IMG/VR virus record: IMGVR_UViG_3300030109_000899 | Span: 1 to 20,926 of that record | Source: a virus | Length of the DNA stretch: 20,926 nt | Reading direction: 5' to 3' (one strand) | Shown: positions 1-9,317 of the stretch, one piece after another | How the letters are laid out: every line of letters begins with the position of its first letter | How positions within the stretch are numbered: the first letter of the stretch is position 1 | Made by a program: the position numbers and the translations under genes | The notes under the pieces: model-generated | The model's input: only the letters and a program-made list of their open reading frames with translations | The model's database searches: none | What the model was told of the DNA's origin: nothing

Positions 1-1029
1 ACTGAGTTATCACAACCTGCAGTAGGAGCATCTGGAAGTATCACTAACCAGGCTACAGTACAAGGACAATTAGAAAATATTACACAAGATATTGAAGCGT
101 CTTTAGCAGCAGGCACACCATTACCTGCATTTGCTAGAGGTGCACAAAAAATGGCTATGGCAGCCATGGCACAAAGAGGATTATCAGCTAGTACAATAGC
201 AGCTGATGCAGTAGCTGAAGGTGTGCTTAGAGCATCGACACAGATAGCACAAGCAGACGCTCAAACTTATAAAGATATGATATTCCAAAACTTAAGTAAT
301 AGACAACAGGCTATGATTACTAATGCCCAAAATTACTTTCAGTTGGATATGCAAAATTTATCAAATAAACAACAAGAGTTTTTAACTAATGCACAACTAA
401 AGCAACAATTTATGTTGTCAGATCAAGCTGCAGTAAATGCTTCTTCACAATTTAATGCAACTAATCAACAACAAACTGATCAATTTTTTGCAAACTTAAA
501 TGCATCTATAGATGAATCAAATGCAAAAAGATTTGATGCAATACAAAAATTTAATGAAACAGAAGTTAATAAAGCTAATGCTTTAAATGCACAAAATGCT
601 ACAGCTGTTGCTGAAGCTAATGCATCTAGAGCACAAACAGCAGATCAATTTAATGCTACTGTAAAAGATGCTAGAGAAAAATTTAATGTAGATAATCAAA
701 GAATAATAGATCAAAGTAATGTTGAGTGGAGACGTGCTATTAATACAGCTAATACAGCAGCTGTAAATGCAGCCAATCAGACTGATGCACAAGCGGCACT
801 AGATATATCTAATTATGCTATGAATGCACTTTGGCAACAATGGCGAGATGAAGCATCTTGGGCAAACTCAACTTCAGAAAATGATCGTAATAGATCTCAC
901 AACTTAGCAGTAGCAGCTATGGAAAGGTCTACAACATTTGATATTATGGATCAAGAATCAGAAGACAGACTACTAGAGTTTATTGGTTCATTTGCTTTAG
1001 GTATGTGGGAATCTAAAAATGAAGATTAA
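1..1029 (+). CDS. Virion structural protein, Asn/Gln/Ala-rich hendecad coiled coil (5' end cut by window)
   Basis: The reading frame is open from base 1, so the gene starts upstream; the first in-window ATG (151) is internal, because the 50 codons before it read as the same Ala/Gln-rich protein. Residues 41-201 (counted from that ATG) form an 11-residue repeat with Asn at almost every 11th position, which predicts a long right-handed coiled coil. The C-terminal part switches to a Trp-rich segment (VEWRR, LWQQWRDEASWAN) and ends in a short hydrophobic helix (LLEFIGSFALGMW). Proteins with this 'DAREKFN..NQR', 'LWQ..RD.A.W' style are familiar as virion proteins of marine phages; exact role unknown. 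As the first of five virion genes before the two largest ones, it sits where T7-like phages carry gp14. It could instead be a fibre or appendage protein. Confidence 0.75.
   Translation, partial: TELSQPAVGASGSITNQATVQGQLENITQDIEASLAAGTPLPAFARGAQKMAMAAMAQRGLSASTIAADAVAEGVLRASTQIAQADAQTYKDMIFQNLSNRQQAMITNAQNYFQLDMQNLSNKQQEFLTNAQLKQQFMLSDQAAVNASSQFNATNQQQTDQFFANLNASIDESNAKRFDAIQKFNETEVNKANALNAQNATAVAEANASRAQTADQFNATVKDAREKFNVDNQRIIDQSNVEWRRAINTANTAAVNAANQTDAQAALDISNYAMNALWQQWRDEASWANSTSENDRNRSHNLAVAAMERSTTFDIMDQESEDRLLEFIGSFALGMWESKNED
271..753 (+). repeat. Protein-level 11-residue (33-bp) repeat tract with periodic Asn
   Basis: Codons 41-201 of the first gene fall into consecutive 11-residue units, most ending in Asn, such as LSNRQQAMITN, LSNKQQEFLTN, AKRFDAIQKFN, ASRAQTADQFN, ATVKDAREKFN and VDNQRIIDQSN. 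Asn occupies the last place at residues 47, 58, 69, 80, 102, 124, 135, 146, 157, 168, 179, 190 and 201; only 91 (Asp) and 113 (Phe) break the series. The residue before it is often Phe. The repeat is in the protein rather than in near-identical DNA copies, so it is old or under structural selection. Confidence 0.85.
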
Positions 1030-1044
1030 AATTAGGAGATTATA

Positions 1045-1377
1045 ATGAGTGATGGTAAATCAATATGGGAATATGCAGAAGATGGGTATGATGCATTTAC
1101 TAATTTATTTGGAGATGATGCTTTAGAAGAAGGCATTCGAGCAGGATATAATTATCTTACTGAAGATGATCAAAGCTCTTCAAGTACAAAATTAAAAAGA
1201 TTAAGAGGTAGAGTTGGCATAAAAACAGCTGGCATGGCTGCTCCAGGAGCGACTAAGGCACCTGGATCAAGAGTATCAAGTCAGTACGAAGTAGTTTATA
1301 GTAAATATAATTCAATATTTAGAAACGCTATCTCTCAAGCAAAATCAGCAACAGTAAAAACAGGACGAAGAGTATAA
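1045..1377 (+). CDS. Small phage protein of unknown function in the virion block
   Basis: This gene encodes 110 residues. An AGGAG ribosome site at 1034-1038 sits 6 bases before the ATG, so the start is secure. The first 40 residues are acidic and aromatic (SIWEYAEDGYDAFTNLFGDD); then comes a Ser run (DDQSSSST) followed by a basic, Gly/Ala-rich linker (KLKRLRGRVG, then AAPGATKAPG) and a basic helical C-terminus ending KTGRRV. The charge changes from acidic to basic along the chain. I do not recognise the family. It lies 15 bases after the coiled-coil protein and one base before the next virion gene, so a virion or ejection-complex accessory role is likely from context only. Confidence 0.65.
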   Translation: MSDGKSIWEYAEDGYDAFTNLFGDDALEEGIRAGYNYLTEDDQSSSSTKLKRLRGRVGIKTAGMAAPGATKAPGSRVSSQYEVVYSKYNSIFRNAISQAKSATVKTGRRV

Positions 1378-1378
1378 T

Positions 1379-1894
1379 ATGGAACCAACGTATGATAAAT
1401 TTAGCACTCCTATTCCAGGGCAATCTTTAACAGATACTCCTGGTAAATGGTCTTGGGAACAACCGCCACGATTTACATCAATAGAAGAAGCTGCAGATGC
1501 AACTATGCAAAGATTATTTACAGATAAAAATACTAAAAACGTAATTATGATGTTAGAAGCAGGAGTTCCTGTAGAAGGTGTTGCAAGATCAATAGTATTT
1601 GCTGGATTTCAATCTGGTGCATATACTGTTGATGTGGCTCTTTTACTAACACCGATGGTTACAGAAGCTGTTTTAACTATAGGCACAGTTGCAGAAGTTA
1701 AAGACTTAAGGCTTAGTATGAAACCTAGAAATCAAAAACAAGATGACTTTGAAGTAGGTATGGCAGATGCTAAGTTTATAAAATTTTTATCTGAAAAAAC
1801 TGAAAAAGATTTAACTAAAATAAAAGAAGCTGCAGAAGAAAAAGAACCTACAGAAGGTTTAATGTCACGACCAACAAAAGAAGAGGATGAATAA
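1379..1894 (+). CDS. Virion-associated protein of the 'PGQSLTDTPG..WE.PP' type
   Basis: This gene encodes 171 residues. The ATG follows the previous TAA by one base and no strong ribosome site is visible, so translation probably continues from the upstream gene. The N-terminus carries TPIPGQSLTDTPGKWSWEQPP, a Pro/Trp signature I associate with small virion proteins of marine phages (from memory, not a search). The middle (about residues 35-110) is a helical region with a hydrophobic patch (VDVALLLTPMVTEAVLTIGTV), and the C-terminal 50 residues are a charged Lys/Glu-rich tail (KEAAEEKEPTEG). It shares the A of a TAATG junction with the 657-aa gene, which suggests their products are made in step. 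Function unknown; a virion or ejection-complex part by context. Confidence 0.65.
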   Translation: MEPTYDKFSTPIPGQSLTDTPGKWSWEQPPRFTSIEEAADATMQRLFTDKNTKNVIMMLEAGVPVEGVARSIVFAGFQSGAYTVDVALLLTPMVTEAVLTIGTVAEVKDLRLSMKPRNQKQDDFEVGMADAKFIKFLSEKTEKDLTKIKEAAEEKEPTEGLMSRPTKEEDE

Positions 1895-3867
1895 TGGTTG
1901 ATTTAAAAAGATTACTAGTACCACTTGCAACAGGTGCTTTAGGTGCAAAAGTTGGCCTTATGGCTAAAGAGAAAGAAAAAGAAGAACAGGCGATTGAAGA
2001 AGCAGAAGGTGTAAATTCTACATTAGTTACAGATGCAATTAATACTTCTAGAAATCAACTTACTAATGAATCAAATATACAAAATCAAACGTATAGTTTA
2101 ATGGTAAGTAACTACAATATTTTAAAAGATAGATATGGTGCAGATAAAGAAGACGACTTAGCACTTTTATATACAAGAAATAGAGGCCTATTTAAGTCTC
2201 AAGATATTACAAAAAGATTTGATGAAATTGATTCTCTACTATCTACTGGATTACTTGGTGATATAGTTGGAGAAGGCATAGATAGAAAATTTGTTCCTGG
2301 TGCTGATATTACAGGAGAAACTCCTCAGATAAAAAGTATTTATGAAGCGTATGGTCAGGACGTTACTGCTGGAGATATTATAAAACAACAACAAGATAAA
2401 TATAATAAACAAGTAAATGCAGGACTTTCTAATTTAGCTGGCGAAAATAATACAAAATTATTTATAGATAAAACTGTTCAACCTGGAATGGTTAGAGAAA
2501 AAACTTTACAAAGAGATGAGTTCCAAACAGGCAGAGTTTCACAAGAACAATTTATGACTAACATAAATGATATTGTGGATCAAGCAACTATGCAAGATTT
2601 AACCAGTGTAGATATAGCAAAAATGTCACAAACAGTTAACTGGTCTCCAGTGCTAAGTGCAGAGGATTTAAATATGGCAGCAATAAATGCTATACCTGGT
2701 GTAACTAATCAAGATGAGTTACTAAGAGAAAGATACAAATTTAGTTATCTATTAGACACTGCAAAAACTATAAAGTTACAAAATGGAAATGTTGAAACTA
2801 CAGATGAAGCTATTGATATACTACGAGCAAATGGCAGAATAACTAGAGATAGTGTAATAAACTCTTTAACTGCACTAGATAGAGCAGTGCTTGATCGTGT
2901 TAATGCATTAAAAGATCAAGCTATGAGAGACCCATTGGCACCAGAATCTCAAGCACTTAAAGAGGCAGTAGCTGGTTTTACAATACAAGGAACTGATCAA
3001 GAAAAAATGATAGACGTAAATGGAGTAGATGTACCTTTAAGAGGTGTGGTGCACAATATAGAAAATCAATTTAGGGAAACTGCTAAATTAGAATATAGTA
3101 GGCAAGGTTACTATGATCTATTTAATAGATTTGTAAATGTTGGAGATGATGATCAGTTTAACGTAAAAGTAACTGTGCCAGTTAAAGAAAATGAAGAGTC
3201 GCCATTTGTAGATAAGCAAATAACAGGTGCTATTAATCCTCAAATATTATCTGATGGAGGTTTACAAGTTGTAGATACAAAAGATATATATGAAACTATT
3301 GATGTGGTGGATTCTAGAGATTTATTTGGTGTGTATGGTCCAGACGGTATTACACAATTAAAACCAGGAAACTCTGGTATATTTTCTAGTATGGAAGCAC
3401 AAGCACGAGAAAATTTAAAAGAACAAATAATATTAAACTCTGGTGGTATGGAAGCTATAAAACCATTCTTAGTTATGTCTGATGAAGAATTTAAAGCGTA
3501 TGAAGATAGTAAAAAAATAACAGAAAAAAAACAAGAAACAGAAATATTACCTGAAAGTATAAATAGAGATAATTATGAAAATTTCTTACCGCCTGAATTA
3601 ACAATAAAAGAGGGTCAAGGTAGAGGTGCTCCATTTGTAACTAATCCAGAATTAATAAATTGGGCTAAAGAAAATATGTCAGCTTGGGAATCTTTTGTTA
3701 ACTCAATAGGAGAAAAGCCAAAAGCATCTGACTATCCAGAAGATCAAAGAAATGTGAAAGATCCAACACAACAATATGGTATAGACTTAAGATTCTATAA
3801 TACTATTGGAAAAGATTTAATAAAACAACTACCTAAAATACAAAAACTAGTAAAAGATAGAGAGTAG
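1894..3867 (+). CDS. Large virion protein, candidate gp15-like internal/ejection protein
   Basis: This gene encodes 657 residues and starts on the shared A of a TAATG junction, with AGAGGA just upstream at 1882-1887. The N-terminus has a short hydrophobic stretch (LLVPLATGALGAKVGLMA, about residues 7-24), then a Lys/Glu-rich segment. The rest is a soluble, mostly helical protein rich in Asn, Gln, Asp and Lys, with no Cys, no enzyme motif and no signal peptide that I can see. Its place just before the giant 1667-aa gene, and its size (T7 gp15 is about 750 residues), match the gp15 slot of a podoviral internal core. I saw no sequence signature to prove homology, so the name rests on gene order and size. 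Confidence 0.6.
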   Translation: MVDLKRLLVPLATGALGAKVGLMAKEKEKEEQAIEEAEGVNSTLVTDAINTSRNQLTNESNIQNQTYSLMVSNYNILKDRYGADKEDDLALLYTRNRGLFKSQDITKRFDEIDSLLSTGLLGDIVGEGIDRKFVPGADITGETPQIKSIYEAYGQDVTAGDIIKQQQDKYNKQVNAGLSNLAGENNTKLFIDKTVQPGMVREKTLQRDEFQTGRVSQEQFMTNINDIVDQATMQDLTSVDIAKMSQTVNWSPVLSAEDLNMAAINAIPGVTNQDELLRERYKFSYLLDTAKTIKLQNGNVETTDEAIDILRANGRITRDSVINSLTALDRAVLDRVNALKDQAMRDPLAPESQALKEAVAGFTIQGTDQEKMIDVNGVDVPLRGVVHNIENQFRETAKLEYSRQGYYDLFNRFVNVGDDDQFNVKVTVPVKENEESPFVDKQITGAINPQILSDGGLQVVDTKDIYETIDVVDSRDLFGVYGPDGITQLKPGNSGIFSSMEAQARENLKEQIILNSGGMEAIKPFLVMSDEEFKAYEDSKKITEKKQETEILPESINRDNYENFLPPELTIKEGQGRGAPFVTNPELINWAKENMSAWESFVNSIGEKPKASDYPEDQRNVKDPTQQYGIDLRFYNTIGKDLIKQLPKIQKLVKDRE

Positions 3868-3870
3868 TAC

Positions 3871-6800
3871 ATGGCCGAATACGGTAAGATTAAGAGTATC
3901 ACAGAGGTACCTTTTGAAGAACGTGAAAATAGAGTTCTATATAATGCACCTGGATATAGCTATCCTGTATTAGAAAAAGTTAATTACTTTAGTGATGATG
4001 CAGGAACTATACAAGAAAAGTTAAACTTAGATTACATGCCATTTATGGAAGAGCCTAAGACTACTGAATTAGGTAAGGCTGCAAAGTATGGATTTTCTAG
4101 TGCCGTGTCTGGTGCAGTATATAACTTTAGTGGTATACCTGGATGGACAGATTCTTTAGCAGATTATACTTTAGAAAAATTAGGATACAATCCTGATCAA
4201 TGGAAGTTTGATTATGTTAATGGAGAAAATATAGCTTTAGATACCAACCAAGGTACATTAGCAGAAAGAGAAGCATTAAAGAAACAGTTTCTTGAAAAAG
4301 AAAAATTTAAAAATTCATTAGATGAAAGTTCTATAAAACAATTTTCTTTTAATCTTTTAGCAGGTATAGATAGTGTTGAAGATTATTTAAGAGATACTGC
4401 AGAAACTCTTGGCCCTGAACATATGTTTAACTTAGGTCAAGACTATGTTCCTGATACAATAGCAGAACAAGTTGTTGCAGGATTTGCTGGTGCACCTATA
4501 ATGATAGCTGAATATGGTGCCTATACAGCGGCAGCCATAGGAGGACTAGCTGCAGTTGGTATTCCTGGTGCAGTTGTTGGTGGATCTGCACTTGCATTTG
4601 GTACAGTAGGATTCTTAGGCTCATACGAACAGCCTTGGGCAAAAGTATTTAGTAACACTGCAATGGGTGCCATAGAAGGTGCTGCATTTGGTAGTGTAGG
4701 TAAGTTAAATGGTTGGGCAACAAGATCTATAGCATTAGGTGCTATTGGTGCTGCATCTGCTAAAATGCATGGGGGTGGCACAACAGAAGTTATATCTGGT
4801 GCTATTACACTTGCAGGATTAGGTTTTGCTGGACCTATGATAGGTCTTAAAAGACAAGGTGAAGGTGCATTTACTGCTCCCCCTAAAGCTGCATTTACAT
4901 CCACACCTGCATATTCGTCCATTACTCACGATAGTGCTAGATTGTCTGCACATGCAGAGCCATTAACTAAGTTTATAAAAACTAATGGTAAGGGATACCA
5001 TAAAGAAATAGAACCATTACCTTTTGAGTTTGCTGAGTTATCAAAAAAAGAACTAACTAAAAGAGATAAACGTGATAAGGTAATGAGAGATACTGGTAAC
5101 GTTGAACCTTTAATAGCAACTAAAGCAACGCAACGTGCTATTGAAAATGGTAAAGAACTAATACCTTTTCAAAGAACCAAACCAGAAACAAAAAAAGAAG
5201 AGATTGATGTTACTAAAGGAGAAAAACCAGTAACAGAAAAAGTGTCTATACCTAGAGACCAAGTTATTTTAGATGGTAAATTTTTAGATTTAACTGTACA
5301 CATAAATGCTAGAACTAAAAATGTTGTGCCTACTAGAAAAACACCAGAAGTAAAAAAACCAAAATCATCTTTTGATGAACTTAACTTAGTACTATCAGCT
5401 AGAACTAGTAACAGTAAGGTTGCTGCAGAAAATGTAAGTATTGCTAGAGATCTTTCACAAAGATATGGTTTAAAATTTTTAGGAGATGGTGCTAAAGTAG
5501 AAGTTAAACTTAGTCAGATACAGGCAATAGCTAAATCTAGAAAAAAAAGTGATGCTTGGGCAAAAGAATTGTTACCAAAGATAGTAGAACTTAAAACTAA
5601 AAAAGAAAATAATTTAAATAAAAGACTTACATCTTATCAAAAAGCTATAGATAAAACCCAAAAGGCTATGGGTAGACTTGCAGTTGCTAGTATTAACTTA
5701 AGACCAGATCCAGGTGAGTCTCCCTTTAAACATTTTAAAGAACTTGAGAATGCGCTATTAGATACAAAAGGTAAAATTAAGTTAGACAAACAAGGCAATC
5801 CTATTGAAGTAGATTTAACTGGTAAAATAGGTGGGCTTACTGGTAAGATATTTAATTTTGCAGAAACATTTGGATTACCTGCTAAACTTGCAGGAGACCC
5901 ATCAAAAAATGCTTTCATGCGATTTGTAACTACTGGTGTTAAAAATACTCAACGTGCTATTGAAGCAGGTAAAGATGACATACTATATAAACGATTAATA
6001 GATCCTACTTACAAGCCAGATAAAACTAGATTTATTGAAGAGAATCCTGGCATAACACAAGGTGGTGTGCTGTATAGTTTTGGTAATGTTCTTGGTAAAA
6101 TAAAAACTTTTAAAAGTAAAGAAGGTGCCTGGACTCAATTTGAATTATTACTAAAACAAAAAGGTAAAAAAGAAGGAGTAGAGACAGCTAATAGAATTAT
6201 AAAAGCTATGGTAAAACGTGAGGTTATCATGGAGAAAAGAGCCATGTTAGCTGCAGGCGGTAAAAAAGCGAAGAAAGAAAAAGTAGAAAAATTATTATTG
6301 TCTAAGAGAGAGGACGGATCTTATGTGTTCCAAATGACATATGATAGAATGGCATCAGAGTTTAAGTTAACTAAACAAGAAGTAGATATTATTAGAAACT
6401 TAGATAGAGGACTTGCAGAAGCTAGAATATATCACAACAGATCTGTAAAAGAAAATCCAGAAGTTGGTGCTACTATAATACCAGAAAGACCTAACTATTT
6501 TCCTAGAGTTTGGAATGGTAGGCATAGAATATATATTAAAGAGCCTGGCAAAGAAGGGCAAATGATTCATGCTATAGCTGGTAAAACTGAAAAAGAAGTG
6601 TATGGCATTTATGATACATTTATAAAAGCTAATCCTCAATACAAAAATCATGTTGTTAACTATGAATTAAAATCTGATTTATCAGTTGGTAGAAGAGAAA
6701 ATATGAATCTATCTTTTGATGAGTCAATTAGATTATGGGATAAAAAAAATCCAGATGTAGCTGCATTACTTAAAGAAGCACAAGTTGATTACTTAGCTGC

Positions 6801-8874
6801 AAGAGGTTTTGGTGCTAGAAAAGTAGCAAGAAAAGATGTAGGTGGATATGTAGGCACTGGTAAAGAAGGTCGTAGATTGTTAGAAGACTTTACTGATGCA
6901 TACATTGGTTATATTGATGGTGCTATAAGAGGTGCAGAGGCTATAAGATTTAGAGGAAGAATAGAACCTGTAATAGGTGGCAGAAGTAAGTTTAATGATT
7001 TAATACCACAACAAGTTTCATTTGCTAAAAAATATGTAGATAATGCTTTTGGTAGAGATGCTAGTTACTTTGCTAAAAAAGGAGACAAGTTAATAGAGAC
7101 AATAGCAGACTCTGCTATATTTAAAAAATTTGGTAGCCCTGGAACTTTTCAAAAAGCAATACAATATGCTAACTCTTTTACGCTGCATAAAGCATTACTA
7201 TTTTTTAACCCAAGATTCTTATACTCACAAATTGTACAGCCATATCAAATGGGTGCACAAAGATTACAGTTTATGAAAGTAGAGTATGGAATTAAAGGTG
7301 ATGTTGGTAAGGCTATGGTTGAAGGATCTTATTTACCCTTTAAACCAACAAAAGAATTTAGAGAGTTAATTACTGATGCAATTAAAAGTGGTACTATTGA
7401 TACTAAATTTTTAAAAGAATTTGGTATTGATGCACGGACTGGTGAAAGAATTAGAACCATGTCTGAAGAAATAAGAACAAAAATTTGGGAACGTAGCACT
7501 GGTAAAAGATTATCAGAAATGGCAGAGAGGCATAGTAGATTAACTGCATTAGCCATGAACTATTCTTTCTTAAAGAGTGGTAAATATGATGTAGCTAATG
7601 GTAAACAAAATATGTTTAATACTGCAAAGTGGATGACAGATAACATGATGGTTGAATATAACTTTACTAATAGACCAATGATGTACACTCACCAGGGTTT
7701 AGGAACTATAGGATCTTTGTTTGGTTTATTTAAAACATTTCAACACAACTACTTTGGACAAGTTGCACAGTATGCAAGAACATACTCTAAAGGTATACAA
7801 AAACATGGTGGTGGTTTAAAAGGTTTTGCAAAAGGGTCATTTTCAGCAGAGGCAACTCCTTTGATGATGCATGCTGTAAGTATGGTAATGACAGCTGGAA
7901 TGTTTGGCATTATGGCTGTTAATCAAATTGATTTTCTATTAAAGCAAATGGATAAAGCAGTACAAGGTGGATTAAAAGCTGCTGGTGTAAAAAATCCTGG
8001 TCAATATAGAATACCAGAATACACAGAAATGGTTTTAAAATTAGATATACCAATAGAGCAAAAGTTTGGAGTGCCTTCTGCATTAGTAAATGCTGATGTG
8101 TCTTCAACACTAGCAGCTCCAGGCATTGGAGTAGGAGACATATTTAGTTTACCAACATTAGATTTTCTATTTGGTTATACTTCAAAAACAAATGAAGGTG
8201 TTATAGGTAATACTTTTAACATGGTTATGAAGGGAGCTACTGGCAGATTAACTGATGTTGATATATACAAATTTTTAAAAGCAACATCACCTCCTGTTTT
8301 ATTAGCAGAAGTTGAAAGAAGATTTGCTGGTGTATCCTCTCAGGCTATGTTTTCTGCAGTTCCAGGATTTGAAAGAGAATCACCTTTAAAAGGTGAGCCT
8401 ATAACTGAAGCTAGAGGTAGATATATGGAGTTTAAAAATGGTAGATATATTGTTAGCAATCCATATAAAAAAATGTATGGGCAGATAGAGAGAGACATTG
8501 GAGGATTTTGGAAAAGATATTTAGGTGGTCGTTCTTTTGAAGAATCAATTATATTAAAAAGTATATGGCAAAGTACAAAGATTAGTATGAACCATAGAGA
8601 TAAAATTGATGCATTAGTAACACAAGCAGCAGATAATGGATACGATGGTTTCTATGAAAGCATTATGTTCTTTACAGATGCTGCTATAGATTTAGGATAT
8701 ACCCAAGAACAGTTTATAGAAAAGGTTGTAAACAGAATGGAAGTTCAAAGTAACACCGTATTAAGCAGATTAAAAGCCTATGGTGAAAGATACAATATGA
8801 CAAGAGATGATTTTATAAGATCAGTTATACATAATAATAATATTAAACTGGCATATCCGCCAGGTTCAGAATAG
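3871..8874 (+). CDS. Giant virion protein, candidate gp16-like DNA-ejection/internal core protein
   Basis: At 1667 residues this is by far the longest gene in the window. It starts 3 bases after the previous stop with only a weak AGAGAG upstream. Residues about 200-325 are very Gly/Ala-rich and hydrophobic (for example AAAIGGLAAVGIPGAVVGG), a likely membrane-inserting segment. Residues about 330-660 are basic and charged. A conserved-looking core follows: RPNYFPRVW near residue 873, a Gly/Arg-rich stretch near 975-1010, and FFNPRFLYSQIVQPYQMG near 1111. A second hydrophobic helix lies near 1334-1357 (VSMVMTAGMFGIMAV). T7 gp16 has an N-terminal lytic transglycosylase; I see no such motif here. 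Context and size suggest a protein that is ejected with the genome and helps DNA cross the envelope. A large polyvalent virion protein of another kind is the alternative. Confidence 0.6.
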   Translation: MAEYGKIKSITEVPFEERENRVLYNAPGYSYPVLEKVNYFSDDAGTIQEKLNLDYMPFMEEPKTTELGKAAKYGFSSAVSGAVYNFSGIPGWTDSLADYTLEKLGYNPDQWKFDYVNGENIALDTNQGTLAEREALKKQFLEKEKFKNSLDESSIKQFSFNLLAGIDSVEDYLRDTAETLGPEHMFNLGQDYVPDTIAEQVVAGFAGAPIMIAEYGAYTAAAIGGLAAVGIPGAVVGGSALAFGTVGFLGSYEQPWAKVFSNTAMGAIEGAAFGSVGKLNGWATRSIALGAIGAASAKMHGGGTTEVISGAITLAGLGFAGPMIGLKRQGEGAFTAPPKAAFTSTPAYSSITHDSARLSAHAEPLTKFIKTNGKGYHKEIEPLPFEFAELSKKELTKRDKRDKVMRDTGNVEPLIATKATQRAIENGKELIPFQRTKPETKKEEIDVTKGEKPVTEKVSIPRDQVILDGKFLDLTVHINARTKNVVPTRKTPEVKKPKSSFDELNLVLSARTSNSKVAAENVSIARDLSQRYGLKFLGDGAKVEVKLSQIQAIAKSRKKSDAWAKELLPKIVELKTKKENNLNKRLTSYQKAIDKTQKAMGRLAVASINLRPDPGESPFKHFKELENALLDTKGKIKLDKQGNPIEVDLTGKIGGLTGKIFNFAETFGLPAKLAGDPSKNAFMRFVTTGVKNTQRAIEAGKDDILYKRLIDPTYKPDKTRFIEENPGITQGGVLYSFGNVLGKIKTFKSKEGAWTQFELLLKQKGKKEGVETANRIIKAMVKREVIMEKRAMLAAGGKKAKKEKVEKLLLSKREDGSYVFQMTYDRMASEFKLTKQEVDIIRNLDRGLAEARIYHNRSVKENPEVGATIIPERPNYFPRVWNGRHRIYIKEPGKEGQMIHAIAGKTEKEVYGIYDTFIKANPQYKNHVVNYELKSDLSVGRRENMNLSFDESIRLWDKKNPDVAALLKEAQVDYLAARGFGARKVARKDVGGYVGTGKEGRRLLEDFTDAYIGYIDGAIRGAEAIRFRGRIEPVIGGRSKFNDLIPQQVSFAKKYVDNAFGRDASYFAKKGDKLIETIADSAIFKKFGSPGTFQKAIQYANSFTLHKALLFFNPRFLYSQIVQPYQMGAQRLQFMKVEYGIKGDVGKAMVEGSYLPFKPTKEFRELITDAIKSGTIDTKFLKEFGIDARTGERIRTMSEEIRTKIWERSTGKRLSEMAERHSRLTALAMNYSFLKSGKYDVANGKQNMFNTAKWMTDNMMVEYNFTNRPMMYTHQGLGTIGSLFGLFKTFQHNYFGQVAQYARTYSKGIQKHGGGLKGFAKGSFSAEATPLMMHAVSMVMTAGMFGIMAVNQIDFLLKQMDKAVQGGLKAAGVKNPGQYRIPEYTEMVLKLDIPIEQKFGVPSALVNADVSSTLAAPGIGVGDIFSLPTLDFLFGYTSKTNEGVIGNTFNMVMKGATGRLTDVDIYKFLKATSPPVLLAEVERRFAGVSSQAMFSAVPGFERESPLKGEPITEARGRYMEFKNGRYIVSNPYKKMYGQIERDIGGFWKRYLGGRSFEESIILKSIWQSTKISMNHRDKIDALVTQAADNGYDGFYESIMFFTDAAIDLGYTQEQFIEKVVNRMEVQSNTVLSRLKAYGERYNMTRDDFIRSVIHNNNIKLAYPPGSE

Positions 8875-8885
8875 AGGAGATAAAA

Positions 8886-9317
8886 ATGCCATTTGAAATG
8901 ATAACTATGCTAGGGTCTACCGTACTTGGTGGCATCATGAGTATATGGTCACAAAGCATAAAAGCAAAACAAGCAGAACAAAAGATGTTATTGCAACGAG
9001 CTGAAGTACAGACTGCAGCTTTTAAAGAAGCTAGAGAATATGAGAACGTAGGATTTCAGTGGACTAGAAGGATCATAGCATTAACTGCTATATTTGCTAT
9101 TGTAGTTCTACCTAAGATACTACCATTAATTAGTCCTGATGCTCATGTTATTGTAGGATATACAGAATGGAAGCCAGGCTTCTTATTCTTTGAAGGTAAA
9201 GATGTAATGCAGTGGGTGCCTATGGCACATAAAGGTATAGTAATTACACCACTAGATACTAACTTAGTTGCTGCTATTATAGGTTTATACTTTGGAGGAT
9301 CGTTAGTTAAAAAATAA
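8886..9317 (+). CDS. Holin-like membrane protein with three hydrophobic segments
   Basis: This gene encodes 143 residues; GAGGAG at 8875-8880 sets the start. Hydrophobic stretches lie at about residues 4-20 (ITMLGSTVLGGIMSI), 63-82 (IIALTAIFAIVVLPKILPLI) and 124-140 (TNLVAAIIGLYFGGSLV), with a charged helical linker rich in Lys, Gln and Glu between the first two and a WTRR turn just before the second. The chain ends in Lys-Lys. This layout fits small phage holins, including the three-segment type known from gene transfer agents, though I cannot confirm that family by eye. It opens the envelope-directed block that ends with the lysozyme gene. A structural membrane role is the alternative. Confidence 0.55.
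   Translation: MPFEMITMLGSTVLGGIMSIWSQSIKAKQAEQKMLLQRAEVQTAAFKEAREYENVGFQWTRRIIALTAIFAIVVLPKILPLISPDAHVIVGYTEWKPGFLFFEGKDVMQWVPMAHKGIVITPLDTNLVAAIIGLYFGGSLVKK

Noticed and set aside
583-792. Minus-strand open frame rich in Ser, Ile and Cys
   Set aside because: It is the reverse of the Asn/Ala-rich repeat tract of the first gene and has no independent support.
4521-4922. 133-codon minus-strand open frame
   Set aside because: It is the reverse of the Gly/Ala-rich segment of the giant protein; the Pro/Ala-rich product is what such codons give in antisense.
8851-8866. Hairpin CTGGC...GCCAG at the end of the giant gene as a terminator
   Set aside because: The stem is only 5 bases and no T run follows; the next gene has its own ribosome site and lies 11 bases downstream.
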